NCBI RefSeq assembly: GCF_900156105.1
Contig: NZ_FTMS01000009.1
Location: 62,001 to 126,000, forward strand
Length of the DNA stretch: 64,000 nucleotides
Source: Alkalispirochaeta americana
GTDB lineage: Bacteria; Spirochaetota; Spirochaetia; DSM-27196; Alkalispirochaetaceae
Reading direction: 5' to 3'
Positions 26,200-34,544 of the stretch are shown piece after piece (positions within the stretch are counted from its first letter, which is position 1; each line of letters begins with the position of its first letter). The translations under genes and the position numbers were made by a program. Below the pieces are notes generated by a model that was given only the letters and a program-made list of their open reading frames with translations, had not been told where the DNA came from and searched no databases.

Positions 26200-28281
26200 A
26201 TGGATCACCTATTAGAACGACTGAACCCACAACAGCGCGATGCTGTACTCACCATAGATGGCCCTCTGCTGATCATTGCAGGTGCGGGGAGCGGGAAGAC
26301 CGGCGTTATCACCACACGCATCTCCTATATGCTTTCCCAGGGAATTCCGCCTGAATCGATTCTGGCCATGACCTTTACCAACAAGGCCGCCGGCGAGATG
26401 AAGGAGCGTATAAAAGAACTCCTGGGAGGGAACGGAGGGAAAACAGCCGCAGCTCTCACAATCAGCACCTTTCACGCCTTCGGACTGGCCGTTCTTCGAC
26501 GTTACGGCCGACTCCTGGGATACCGCCCCAACTTCACCGTCTACGACACAGGGGACCAGGTAGCGCTTCTGAAAGAGGCAGCCCGGGAACTCCGGATAGA
26601 TCCGGAAGAGCTGGAAATATACAATCTGCTGCAACTCTTCTCCGGAGTAAAGACTGAACGCATAACCTGGCAGGATGAACGCTGGTACGCCATGCTGAAC
26701 CCCTCAAGTTCAGAGAAAGAAGAAAAGTCCGCCGGAGTCCGGGGAATATCAACCTTTCAGGATCTGTACCGCAGCTACCAGGAACACCTGATTACCTTTA
26801 ATGCCGTGGACTTCGATGACCTGATCATGCAGCCCCTGACCCTCTTCCGGGAGCATCCCAAGGTACGCGGCCACTATGCCGATCTCTATCGGTACGTTCT
26901 GGTGGACGAGTTTCAGGATACCAGCACCCCCCAGTATAATCTGCTCTACCAGATTGCCCAGGAGTGGAAGAACGTCTGTGTTGTGGGTGACGACGATCAG
27001 TCGATCTATAGCTGGCGCGGGGCAGACTATTCGAACATAGAGCGCTTCGAGAAGGACTTTCCCCAGGTTCGGGAGATCAAACTCGAGCGTAATTACCGGT
27101 CCACGGGGGGAATCCTCTCGGCAGCCAACGCCGTGATCGCCAATAACACAAACCGCAAGGAAAAAGCTCTCTGGACCCAGATAGACGGCGGAAATCCCCT
27201 GGAGCTCTCGTTCCCCGACGATGACGGCGCCGAAGCATCGTTCATCGCCGAAAAGATCAAGCTTGCAGCCTATCAGGAGAGCCTTGCCTACGATTCCTTC
27301 GGAATTCTCATCCGTACCAACAGCCAGGCCCGGGTGATCGAGGAAGCCCTCCTGGAGGCTGACATTCCCTACCGCATGTCCGGCGGTCAGAGCTTCTTCC
27401 AGCGCAAGGAGATCAAGGACATCGCGGGATATCTGAGAATCGTCCTGAACCCCGACGACGATGTGAGTCTCCTGCGCACGATCAACACACCCCGCCGGGG
27501 AATCGGCCGGCGCACTGTGGAAGCCCTCCACCAGATCGCCGACGAGCGCAAAATATCGCTCTATTCGGCGATTACCCTGGCGGTCCACAACGAGGCAGAG
27601 CACACGATAGGAAAAGGCCCCCTGGGTGCCCTTCAGGAGTATCTGGAACTTATTGAAAGCTACCAGGAACGGTTTTCCGAAAGCAAACACCTGGCAGCAA
27701 CGACAGAACGCCTGGCCACGGAGGTTGATTACTGGGGCTACCTGGTACAGGAGTTTCAGAAGAGCGAACGGGCAGCCAAGGCCAAGTGGAAAAATATCGG
27801 GTTTTTTATTCGGTCCATCGATCGCTACGAGCAGAACCCCGACGTGCTGGAACCCACCCTCCAGGGATACCTGAACAGGATCAGTCTGCAGACCCGGGAC
27901 GAACTTTCGCCCGAGGAAGCAGCCGGGAAGGTGAACCTCATGACGATCCACGCCGCGAAGGGGCTTGAGTTCGATGTGGTCTTTCTGGCAGGAGTGGAAG
28001 AGGGAATTATTCCTCACCAGCGGGCCGTAGAAGAAAGCGAAGGGAACCTGGAGGAGGAGCGCAGGCTCTTTTACGTGGCGATCACCCGGGCCCGTCAACA
28101 GCTCTATATGACCAGTTGTCGTCGGCGCCAGGTCCAGGGCGAGATGATCGAGGCCCTGCCGTCGCCCTTTATCGAGGAGATCCCGGCAGAATTAATGATA
28201 AAAACTGTGGCCGACCCGGCCGCAGGAATGGAAATACCCGAAGACCCCTTTGCGGCCCTGAAAGCCCAGTTCGGGGCCTGA
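26200..28281 (+). CDS. UvrD/PcrA/Rep-family DNA helicase
   Basis: 693 residues, the normal length for PcrA/UvrD/Rep. Superfamily 1 motifs: Q-motif LNPQQRDAV, motif I AGAGSGKT, Ia TFTNKAAGEMKER, II VDEFQDTS, III GDDDQSIYSWRGA, IV LERNYRST, V MTIHAAKGLEFDVVF, VI FYVAITRARQQL. It unwinds DNA 3' to 5' in nucleotide excision repair, mismatch repair or replication restart. The variant GDDDQSIYSWRGA and TIHAAKG are typical of the Rep/PcrA branch. No SD; the -10-like TACACT is 10 nt before the ATG. Confidence 0.93.
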   Translation: MDHLLERLNPQQRDAVLTIDGPLLIIAGAGSGKTGVITTRISYMLSQGIPPESILAMTFTNKAAGEMKERIKELLGGNGGKTAAALTISTFHAFGLAVLRRYGRLLGYRPNFTVYDTGDQVALLKEAARELRIDPEELEIYNLLQLFSGVKTERITWQDERWYAMLNPSSSEKEEKSAGVRGISTFQDLYRSYQEHLITFNAVDFDDLIMQPLTLFREHPKVRGHYADLYRYVLVDEFQDTSTPQYNLLYQIAQEWKNVCVVGDDDQSIYSWRGADYSNIERFEKDFPQVREIKLERNYRSTGGILSAANAVIANNTNRKEKALWTQIDGGNPLELSFPDDDGAEASFIAEKIKLAAYQESLAYDSFGILIRTNSQARVIEEALLEADIPYRMSGGQSFFQRKEIKDIAGYLRIVLNPDDDVSLLRTINTPRRGIGRRTVEALHQIADERKISLYSAITLAVHNEAEHTIGKGPLGALQEYLELIESYQERFSESKHLAATTERLATEVDYWGYLVQEFQKSERAAKAKWKNIGFFIRSIDRYEQNPDVLEPTLQGYLNRISLQTRDELSPEEAAGKVNLMTIHAAKGLEFDVVFLAGVEEGIIPHQRAVEESEGNLEEERRLFYVAITRARQQLYMTSCRRRQVQGEMIEALPSPFIEEIPAELMIKTVADPAAGMEIPEDPFAALKAQFGA

Positions 28282-28286
28282 ATGCA

Positions 28287-28305
28287 GGGGAGAGATCGTC
28301 TCCCC
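28287..28305. terminator. Hairpin between convergent helicase and cyclophilin genes
   Basis: GGGGAGA - 5-nt loop - TCTCCCC, a perfect 7-bp stem lying 6 bp after the helicase stop and 13 bp after the cyclophilin stop. There is no strong T-run, so it may stop transcription weakly in both directions. Confidence 0.45.
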
Positions 28306-28317
28306 CGCGTTCTCTCG

Positions 28318-28797
28318 TCAGCTTACGGAAAGCGCCGTAATCCGATCGCCCTGCTCGATAGCGTCCACCACATCAGCACCGGCAGTGACCTTTCCAAAGA
28401 CGGTATGCTTGCCGTCCAGGTGGGGCTGGGGTGCGTGGGTGATAAAAAACTGGCTTCCGTTTGTGTTCGGGCCAGCGTTCGCCATGGATATTACCTTTGC
28501 CTCGTGGCGCAGGGGGTTTCCCCTGGTCTCATCGGCGAAGCGGTACCCCGGGCCTCCCCGGCCAGTACCGGTGGGATCACCCCCCTGAATCATGAAGTTG
28601 CTGATCACCCGGTGGAAAGCTACATCGGTATAGAAGCCTTCGCTGGCCAGAAAGAGAAAGTTGTTCACCGTTACCGGGGCATGCTCGGGGCACAGTTCCA
28701 GGGTGATGGAACCTTTGCTGGTTTCCATCGTTACCGTGTACACGCGATCGGTTTCGATCGTCATCGCGGGAGCAGAGTCCCATTGTTGTATGCTCAT
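28318..28797 (-). CDS. Cyclophilin-type peptidyl-prolyl cis-trans isomerase
   Basis: 159 residues from the ATG at 28797. Active-site blocks are visible: [27 protein letters not shown] contains the catalytic Arg and QGGD, and [17 protein letters not shown] and LDGKHTVFG follow. No signal peptide, so it is cytoplasmic. It catalyses proline isomerisation during folding. The start is chosen from a promoter TTGTCC (complement of 28826-28831), 17-bp spacer, TACGGT (complement of 28803-28808) that ends 5 nt before it; there is no SD, so the message is probably leaderless. Alternative downstream ATG is at 28764. Confidence 0.92.
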   Translation of the reverse strand: MSIQQWDSAPAMTIETDRVYTVTMETSKGSITLELCPEHAPVTVNNFLFLASEGFYTDVAFHRVISNFMIQGGDPTGTGRGGPGYRFADETRGNPLRHEAKVISMANAGPNTNGSQFFITHAPQPHLDGKHTVFGKVTAGADVVDAIEQGDRITALSVS

Positions 28798-28859
28798 GCT
28801 GTACCGTACCAGCTTCGACGGTTCCGGACAAGCTTTTCGGCCTGGTTCGAACTCTTTCC

Positions 28860-28889
28860 TTGACCTGCACAAGCTGGCCGGAATAGAAT
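28860..28889 (+). promoter_or_regulatory. Promoter of tRNA-Leu
   Basis: TTGACC (28860-28865), 18-bp spacer, TAGAAT (28884-28889). The tRNA begins 9 nt after the -10 element, so transcription would start almost at the mature 5' end. Confidence 0.6.
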
Positions 28890-28898
28890 CCCTCTGTT

Positions 28899-28983
28899 GC
28901 CGGAGTGGTGGAACTGGTAGACACAGGGGACTTAAAATCCCCCGGCTATTGCAGCTGTACGGGTTCAAGTCCCGTCTCCGGCA
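28899..28983 (+). tRNA. tRNA-Leu (UAA anticodon)
   Basis: 85 nt, class II. The acceptor GCCGGAG pairs with CTCCGGC, discriminator A. The anticodon loop contains TTAAAA with anticodon TAA, a long variable arm follows (about CGGCTATTGCAGCTG) and the T-arm has GGTTCAAGTCC. CCA is not encoded. Confidence 0.95.
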
Positions 28984-29081
28984 GAATAAATCCCGGGAAG
29001 TTTTCTCTTTTCCGGTTCCTTTCTTCTTCAGGTCGCCGTAAAATCATCCTTTGACCCCAGACCTATGACCGGAGGCTGAAG

Positions 29082-30209
29082 ATGAAGATCGGTTCTGTTA
29101 CCGAAGTGAAGCGACAAGAGTACCGGGTGGGCATGACCCCCGGCTGTGCAGGGGCCTACACCAGGGCGGGACACCATGTTCTGATTCAGGCAGGAGCAGG
29201 CCTGGGAGCCGGTTTTACCGATCAGGAATACACCCGGGCCGGCGCACATATCTGTGACACCCCTGAAGAAATCTATGCATCCTGCGAGATGATCGTGAAA
29301 GTAAAAGAGCCCATGCCCTCAGAAGTCCCTCTGCTGCGGGACGGGCAAATTCTTTTTACCTACCTTCACCTGGCCGCAGAAGAGACACTCACCTCGGCGT
29401 TGCTGGAACAAGGCGTATCGGGAGTTGCCTACGAAACGGTAGAACCCAGGCCGGGCCAGCTCCCGCTTCTGCGACCCATGAGCGAGATCGCCGGAAGACT
29501 CAGCGTTCAGGAAGGAGCCCGCTTTCTGGAGCGCCCCCAGGGAGGACGAGGAGTGCTTCTGGGCGGGATTCCCGGTGTGGAAAAAGGAAAGATCGCCATC
29601 CTGGGCGGTGGTGTGGTGGGAACCAACGCAGCCAAGATCGCCCTTGGACTGGGAGCCCAGGTTTCCATCCTCGATGTGCATATGGAGCGCCTGGGCTACC
29701 TGGACGATATCTTCCAGGGGCGTCTGACTACCCTCTCGAGCAACAGATCACACTTGGAGATGGTCCTCGGAGAGAGCGATCTCGTTATCGGGGCGGTTTT
29801 AGTTACGGGGGCCCGGGCTCCCCGACTCATCACCCGCAGTGACCTGCAGCACATGAAACGAGGCGCGGTCATTGTTGACGTCGCAATTGACCAGGGAGGG
29901 TGCGTGGAGACGGCTCGCGCGACAACCCACGATGATCCCGTCTATGAAGTTGACGGAGTACTTCACTACTGTGTGGCCAATATGCCGGGGGCGGTCTCGC
30001 GAACCTCCACCCAGGCCCTTACCGCGGTTACTCTGCCCTACGGCCTGGAGATCGCCAGCCTGGGCCTGAAAGAGGCCGCCCGAAGGAGTCGGGGAATCGC
30101 CCTGGGCGTGAATACCTATCGGCATCACCTGACCTGCCCGGGCGTGGCGCAAGCTTTTGACCTGCCCCACCGGGATATCCAGGAACTCCTTGACGAAGAA
30201 GGTTCGTGA
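29082..30209 (+). CDS. ald: Alanine dehydrogenase
   Basis: 375 residues from the ATG at 29082 with GGAGG 8 nt upstream. The N-terminus MKIGSVTEVKRQEYRVGMTP, the substrate-binding KVKEPMPSE, the NAD-binding fold ILGGGVVGTNAAKIALGLGA and the catalytic region VIVDVAIDQGG, with HYCVANMPGAVSRTST, are diagnostic of alanine dehydrogenase. It interconverts L-alanine and pyruvate plus ammonia with NAD+/NADH, allowing alanine catabolism or NADH disposal. A weak -10 (TAAAAT, 29031-29036) precedes the gene. It is followed by the M-box promoter region and is not part of the Mg2+ operon. Confidence 0.94.
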   Translation: MKIGSVTEVKRQEYRVGMTPGCAGAYTRAGHHVLIQAGAGLGAGFTDQEYTRAGAHICDTPEEIYASCEMIVKVKEPMPSEVPLLRDGQILFTYLHLAAEETLTSALLEQGVSGVAYETVEPRPGQLPLLRPMSEIAGRLSVQEGARFLERPQGGRGVLLGGIPGVEKGKIAILGGGVVGTNAAKIALGLGAQVSILDVHMERLGYLDDIFQGRLTTLSSNRSHLEMVLGESDLVIGAVLVTGARAPRLITRSDLQHMKRGAVIVDVAIDQGGCVETARATTHDDPVYEVDGVLHYCVANMPGAVSRTSTQALTAVTLPYGLEIASLGLKEAARRSRGIALGVNTYRHHLTCPGVAQAFDLPHRDIQELLDEEGS

Positions 30210-30240
30210 TATCTGCGCCAGGGCAGGAAAAATCGCAAGG

Positions 30241-30278
30241 CTTTTCCGGAAAAGAGCCGGAAAAGAGCCGGAAAAGAA
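30241..30278. repeat. Palindrome plus three direct repeats upstream of the M-box promoter
   Basis: CTTTTCCGGAAAAG (30241-30254) is a perfect 14-bp palindrome. Its right half starts three tandem copies of an 11-bp unit, CCGGAAAAGAG (the last copy ends GAA). The array ends 2 bp before the -35 element of the M-box promoter. It could be an operator array or a slippage product; it may also help terminate ald. Confidence 0.6.
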
Positions 30279-30279
30279 C

Positions 30280-30308
30280 TTGACACAGACAAATCGCCTG
30301 TGTATGTT
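30280..30308 (+). promoter_or_regulatory. Promoter of the Mg2+ transport operon
   Basis: TTGACA (30280-30285), a 17-bp spacer and TATGTT (30303-30308). Transcription would begin a few nucleotides before the M-box aptamer, which is the expected order. Confidence 0.7.
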
Positions 30309-30317
30309 GGCCATGCC

Positions 30318-30475
30318 TTTGTGAGGTGAGGCTCCTGCGTGGATATACGCCGCTGCCCCGAAATGTCGAGAGACGCCAAGGGGTTGAACAGGCAGATTCG
30401 GATTAAGGATCTGCATAACGCGGCTCAAGCGAAACCCTGAGAGGTTTCCAAACGCCCCGCAGTGCTAAAACCGCA
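30318..30475 (+). promoter_or_regulatory. M-box (ykoK-type) magnesium riboswitch aptamer
   Basis: Conserved M-box blocks in order: GTGAGGTGAGGCTCCTGCG, GATATACGCCGCTGCCCCG, AAATGTCGAGAGACGCCAAG, GGGGTTGAACAG, a variable GATTCGG/GGATCTG hairpin, GCATAACGCGGC and finally CGCAGTGCTAAAA. M-boxes fold when Mg2+ is plentiful. The downstream genes are mgtC- and mgtE-type Mg2+ transport genes and a terminator follows, so high Mg2+ should switch the operon off. Confidence 0.9.
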
Positions 30476-30552
30476 ACGAGGAAGGCCTGTCTTGTCGGAA
30501 TCCGGCAAGGCGCTCCGCCTGGTCTCTCCATGAGAGGTCGTGCGCAGCAACC

Positions 30553-30590
30553 AAAGGCCTTCCCGGATTTTCCGGGGAAGGCCTTTTTTT
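30553..30590 (+). terminator. Riboswitch-controlled intrinsic terminator
   Basis: AAAGGCCTTCCCGGA and TCCGGGGAAGGCCTTT pair with one bulged base around a TTT loop, followed by a T-run. GGAAGGCCT at 30480-30488, just after the aptamer, is complementary to AGGCCTTCC at 30555-30563 in the terminator's left arm and can serve as the antiterminator. Confidence 0.88.
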
Positions 30591-30813
30591 ATCGGTGGTG
30601 CCTGGGTTCTCTCGCGAGTTCTCATCTGGCCGGCACCAAACCCCGCCGATATTACACCAGGAAGGAGGATGAATGGACAGCGATCCTTTACCGGATTTAA
30701 GGGATTTCACACATGCCCACACAACCATCCTCCAGCGTACCTGTCTTCCGAAAACCTCCCCGTAGGTATCTCCTGGACATGTACCCGCGAGGGTGATGAA
30801 CAAGGGGGTGCCC

Positions 30814-31497
30814 ATGGCACTACACATTTTCACAATACGAGTTATCTCAGCGCTCCTGCTGGGGATACTGATCGGCGCCGAGCGGCAATGGAGAAACCGC
30901 ACCGCAGGAATCCGGACCAATGGTCTGGTGGCAACAGGCTCAGCTCTTTTTGTCCTCCTGTCGGTGATGGTTGAAGGTGATACCAGCCCCACCCGGATAC
31001 CCGCCCAGATTGTTTCGGGAATCGGTTTCCTTGGTGCCGGGGTAATCTTCAAGGAAGGGTATTCCATCTCCGGACTGAACACCGCCGCAACGATCTGGTC
31101 CGCAGCAGCGATCGGCTCTTTGGCCGGCTTTGGCTTTCTGGCTCCGGCAGCTCTGGGGACTGCCGTAATTGTGGGGGTCAACACCGTCCTGCGCTTCTCC
31201 ATTGGGGCGAACGGAGCGAACGGAGCGAACCGGGAAGAACCATTTCTCGAGTATCAGCTCTCGGTTCTCTGTGGAGTCGCCGAAGAACCCCACATTCGAA
31301 GCGTGCTGCACGCCATGATGAGCGCCGAAGCGATCTCGCTCCGGGGAGTTTCCCGGGAAGAGTCGGATCAGGATGGCCGTATAGCTATTACAGCTCGTGT
31401 GATGATGAAGAGGAACGAGGCAGCAAAGCTGGAACAAATCATTTCCAGAATCGGTCTGGAGGAATCGGTGCAGGCGATCCACTGGGACGCCGCGTAA
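30814..31497 (+). CDS. mgtC: MgtC/SapB family membrane protein
   Basis: 227 residues from the ATG at 30814, with an AGGGGG SD 6 nt upstream; upstream GTG/ATG at 30793-30796 are less likely. Several membrane helices carry the MgtC signature blocks LLGILIGAERQWRNRTAGIRTN, SGIGFLGAGVIF and ISGLNTAATIWSAAAIG. A cytoplasmic ACT-like C-terminal domain follows. Between them sits GANGANGAN, encoded by three tandem 9-bp units. MgtC proteins modulate Mg2+ homeostasis and F-ATPase and do not usually transport Mg2+ themselves. The gene is the first after the M-box terminator and about 100 bp ahead of mgtE, so both are controlled by Mg2+. Confidence 0.9.
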   Translation: MALHIFTIRVISALLLGILIGAERQWRNRTAGIRTNGLVATGSALFVLLSVMVEGDTSPTRIPAQIVSGIGFLGAGVIFKEGYSISGLNTAATIWSAAAIGSLAGFGFLAPAALGTAVIVGVNTVLRFSIGANGANGANREEPFLEYQLSVLCGVAEEPHIRSVLHAMMSAEAISLRGVSREESDQDGRIAITARVMMKRNEAAKLEQIISRIGLEESVQAIHWDAA

Positions 31498-31598
31498 CCG
31501 AAAGCGCGATGGAGCGCTCACACCAGATTCACAACAAACCGCGTGCGGGAAACTGCTTCCACAGGAATGGAAGAACCGCCGAAAAAAGGGAGAAGAGA

Positions 31599-32981
31599 AT
31601 GAACATAACAGACAACTTTGCAGATTTTGCACATGACCACATAAAGTCCCAAAATCTTGAACCGCTGAAGGCAGAAATGCAGGGCATGACGCCTGCGGAA
31701 CTACTCTACGGACTCCAGGACTGTGAAGAACACGACCGGGCTGTGGTATTCAGGCTTCTCGACAAAAACGTGGCCATCGATGTTTTCGAAATGATGGACC
31801 CGGTGATGCAAAAAGACCTGGTGGTGTCCTTCACAAAGGAAGAAACACTCCAGCTTCTCACGGAGCTTGACCCCGACGATCAGGTTCGCTTTCTGGATGA
31901 GCTTCCGGCAAAAGTGGCCAAGCGGCTCATGGAAGGCCTTCCCAGGGAGCAGCGTCAGGCGGCATCGCAGCTAATGGGCTACGCCGATGGCACGGTGGGA
32001 CGAATCATGTCACCGGTCCATTTTCAGGTAACCAAAGCCATGACCGTGGAGGAAGCACTCAACAGACTGCGAATGAAGAAAAAAGAGATCGACTTTCCCG
32101 TGACCATGCTCTACGTGACCGATGAAACACGGCATATCGAGGGGATGATTCCTGTGAGCAGACTGGTGGTGGCAGACCCGGCCACAGAGATTTCCCAACT
32201 GCTGGGCAGCTACGATCTGGACGTGCTCAACACCAGCGATGACCAGGAGGATGCGGCCCGTTTTCTTCAACGGGCCGATGCGTTTGAACTCCCCGTGGTG
32301 GATCGGGAGAATCGTCTGGTAGGCGTTCTGACCGCCGATGACGCCATGGATGTTATCAGGGAAGAGACAACCGACGATATGTACGACAAGGTGGGATTGA
32401 TTGATATCACCAAGAGGGAATCGGACCGAAGCCATAACATGATCAACGGCAGTTTTGGCCACGTCCTGCGGGTCCGCCTGCCCTTTCTGCTCATAACCCT
32501 GGCCGGTGGAATGCTTGCCGGAGCGGTGATCGGGGTATTCGAAGAGCTTCTTGAGGCGGTGGCTGCCACGGCTATCTTCATCCCGGTCATCATGGATATG
32601 GGAGGGAACGTAGGGACTCAATCGTCCACGATCTTCACCCGTGGCCTGGTACTGGGACAGATCAGCATGGGGAACTTCTTCCGCCAGTGGCTGAAAGAGC
32701 TCAGAAACGGCGTGGGAATGGGCATCGCCCTGGGAATCTGCGGCGGGATCATCGCGGGTCTCTGGATGGGAATACCAGCCTTGGGAGTCGCCGTAGGCAT
32801 CTCGCTGGCCTTGACCATCTCAATTGCTGTGGGATTGGGCTTTATCGTTCCCTGGATCTTGGTGAAACTCGGCTTTGATCAGGCTGCAGGTGCAGACCCC
32901 ATCATCACCACGATCAAGGATGTCAGTGGACTGATGATCTACTTCACGGCCGTAACGATCTTCCTGCCCCAGGTTCTCTAG
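31599..32981 (+). CDS. mgtE: MgtE-type magnesium transporter
   Basis: 460 residues from the ATG at 31599, preceded by an AAGGGAGAAGAG SD. Domains: MgtE N-domain (about 15-125; LLTELDPDDQVRFLDELP), two CBS domains (about 130-255) and a five-helix channel domain with FIPVIMDMGGNVGTQSSTIFTRGLVLG, where the Asp/Asn-rich pore sequence binds Mg2+. It imports Mg2+ across the inner membrane; the N- and CBS domains close the pore at high Mg2+. Together with the upstream M-box, Mg2+ gates both synthesis and activity. A hairpin follows the stop. Confidence 0.94.
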   Translation: MNITDNFADFAHDHIKSQNLEPLKAEMQGMTPAELLYGLQDCEEHDRAVVFRLLDKNVAIDVFEMMDPVMQKDLVVSFTKEETLQLLTELDPDDQVRFLDELPAKVAKRLMEGLPREQRQAASQLMGYADGTVGRIMSPVHFQVTKAMTVEEALNRLRMKKKEIDFPVTMLYVTDETRHIEGMIPVSRLVVADPATEISQLLGSYDLDVLNTSDDQEDAARFLQRADAFELPVVDRENRLVGVLTADDAMDVIREETTDDMYDKVGLIDITKRESDRSHNMINGSFGHVLRVRLPFLLITLAGGMLAGAVIGVFEELLEAVAATAIFIPVIMDMGGNVGTQSSTIFTRGLVLGQISMGNFFRQWLKELRNGVGMGIALGICGGIIAGLWMGIPALGVAVGISLALTISIAVGLGFIVPWILVKLGFDQAAGADPIITTIKDVSGLMIYFTAVTIFLPQVL

Positions 32982-33016
32982 GACCGGGCCGGAACCGGGT
33001 CTCCTGGAGATCATGG

Positions 33017-33043
33017 CCCGGGTGTCCCCTGTGGGCACCCGGG
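33017..33043. terminator. Hairpin between mgtE and the convergent outer-membrane protein gene
   Basis: CCCGGGTG and CACCCGGG form an 8-bp stem, extended inward by CCC/GGG past one bulge, loop CTGT. It lies 36 bp after mgtE and just after the end of the convergent gene. No T-run is present. Confidence 0.5.
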
Positions 33044-33046
33044 TCA

Positions 33047-33545
33047 CTACAGGCGGAATCCGGCGATGCAAAAGATCCGGATCACCGTTGCATCGATATC
33101 GACATCCAGGGTACTCCCTCCTGCCAGACCCTCGCTGAACCGGTTCTGACGGGAGATGAATCCCAGACCAAACCCGATGTCCAAAGGGGATAATCCCCGG
33201 TAGAGAATGTTCAGATATCCTCCTGCCTCGACAACGTAGCCCTCCATTGTGGTAGAGAGCGATCCTGCCTCGAAGGAAAGACGACTGTGACCGACCCCGA
33301 TAAAGGGAAGAACCTCGACAGCCACTTCGGGACGGTTCAGAATGGCCCAGGCAGAATCCCAGGAAGCACTGGAAGACCCCAAGTGGAAATCACCCACACC
33401 GGTAGACACCTTGGAGTTCAGGGAGTAATCCCGGCTCTCGGGACCGAGGATCAGGCGCAACGACCGGTATCCCGAGGTCTCACCAAACAATCCCCCCCCC
33501 ACAAATCAGGAGAAGGAACAAAACAGAACCTTTCCTGAAACTCAT
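33047..33545 (-). CDS. Small outer-membrane beta-barrel protein, out of frame through a G9 tract (probable phase-variable gene)
   Basis: Promoter, SD (GGAGGG) and ATG at 33545 are all present and open a signal peptide beginning MSFRKGSVLFLLLICGG. At the homopolymer of nine G (coding strand, 33492-33500) the frame breaks and meets a TGA at 33480-33482. Reading on in the next frame gives about 150 residues of alternating amphipathic strands ending in an aromatic/Leu terminus (IFCIAGFRL), as in small outer-membrane barrels. With eight G (or eleven) the whole would be one 165-residue protein. This is what a slipped-strand on/off switch looks like; a single-base sequencing error is the alternative. 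Family not identified beyond the barrel-like pattern. Confidence 0.72.
33492..33500 (-). repeat. Homopolymer G9 tract (coding strand) inside a signal-peptide coding region
   Basis: Nine consecutive C on the plus strand, bounded by T and A. It lies about 45 nt after the start codon of the outer-membrane protein gene; eight copies would restore the frame. Confidence 0.9.
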
Positions 33546-33562
33546 CGCGCCCTCCACCCTGA

Positions 33563-33591
33563 ATTATCGCTTTCTGGAAACAGCAATTCAA
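33563..33591 (-). promoter_or_regulatory. Promoter of the phase-variable outer-membrane protein gene
   Basis: On the minus strand TTGAAT (33591-33586), a 17-bp spacer and GATAAT (33568-33563). The SD GGAGGG (33555-33550) follows 7 bp later. An intact promoter argues that the frameshifted gene is still expressed. Confidence 0.62.
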
Positions 33592-33642
33592 CAAAAGAGC
33601 AAAATACGCACCAGGCGCCCCCAGGCGCGAGATCGTCGACGG

Positions 33643-34497
33643 TTACAAAGTGAGCATCAAGCCGTCATAGGCGATGTTGTACCCCCTCTCCAGAGCCCAC
33701 CGCTCCATCTGGTTGTGCTCCAGAATTCCCTCGTGCGAAAGATGAGTGGCGAAAACACAGCTTCCGGGAGCAAGAAGACCAAGCTCTCTGAAGCGGCTCA
33801 CGGCGGCAGCGGTTCCTTCGGCCGACAAATGATCCGATGAAGGAAACCCCAAGCCGTAGGTCTGGTCCAGGACCACCGCATCGAAGGCCCTGCCCCTGGC
33901 AACCATATGGTCCCAGACCTCGCTGTCGATCCCGGCGGTATCGGTTCCGTAGAACAGACTTTTTTCCCCGTCGGAAACGGCGTAGACCAGGGAATCAAAC
34001 TCGCGGGCATGGTTCGCCGGGTAGGGAATAATCGAATATCGTCCCCGGGATATTTCCCGGAAGGGCTCCAGCTCTGTGATTTCGAGCGAAAGCACCTCCT
34101 GCACAGGCTTCTCCAGAAGCGATCCGTAGTCGCACTGTCGCTGAAAAACCGCATCCAGCGCTTCCAGCGTCTTGCGGGACCCGGCAAAGACCAGGGGGGC
34201 CCGCACGGCCCCTCCCCACTCGGGGTGGCGGGATATGAGCAGCTCCGGGTCAAAATGGTCGGCGTGGGGATGAGTCTGAAGGCAGAGTTCTACCCTGGTG
34301 AGGGACCAGCCCCGGGAGGCAGCTGCCGAGGGAACGTCCGGCCCGAGATCCAGCAGAAGATCGGTGTTGACCAGACAGGCTGAACGGCGACGGACATTCT
34401 TGCCCCCCTCTTTCCGGGCTGTCTTGCAACCGGCACACACACAAAACGGGAGGGGCATCGCCGGTGATGCCGCCGTTCCAAGAAACCTGATATCCAT
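33643..34497 (-). CDS. Metallo-beta-lactamase-fold hydrolase (PhnP-like)
   Basis: 284 residues from the ATG at 34497, with an AGGGGGC SD. The metal motif is THPHADHFD (HxHxDH), further ligands are in YPANHAREFD, YGTDTAGID and ATHLSHEG. The N-terminus MDIRFLGTAASPAMP, with the CVCAGCKTARKEGGKNVRRRSAC cysteine block that may bind structural zinc, resembles PhnP-type cyclic phosphodiesterases. It probably hydrolyses a phosphodiester in the cytoplasm; no phn genes are nearby. It is divergent from the radical SAM gene, with 47 bp between start codons. Confidence 0.82.
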   Translation of the reverse strand: MDIRFLGTAASPAMPLPFCVCAGCKTARKEGGKNVRRRSACLVNTDLLLDLGPDVPSAAASRGWSLTRVELCLQTHPHADHFDPELLISRHPEWGGAVRAPLVFAGSRKTLEALDAVFQRQCDYGSLLEKPVQEVLSLEITELEPFREISRGRYSIIPYPANHAREFDSLVYAVSDGEKSLFYGTDTAGIDSEVWDHMVARGRAFDAVVLDQTYGLGFPSSDHLSAEGTAAAVSRFRELGLLAPGSCVFATHLSHEGILEHNQMERWALERGYNIAYDGLMLTL

Positions 34498-34544
34498 GAA
34501 GCCCCCTGGCAGAAGATGGTCTCCATGATACACTTCAAAGCGCG

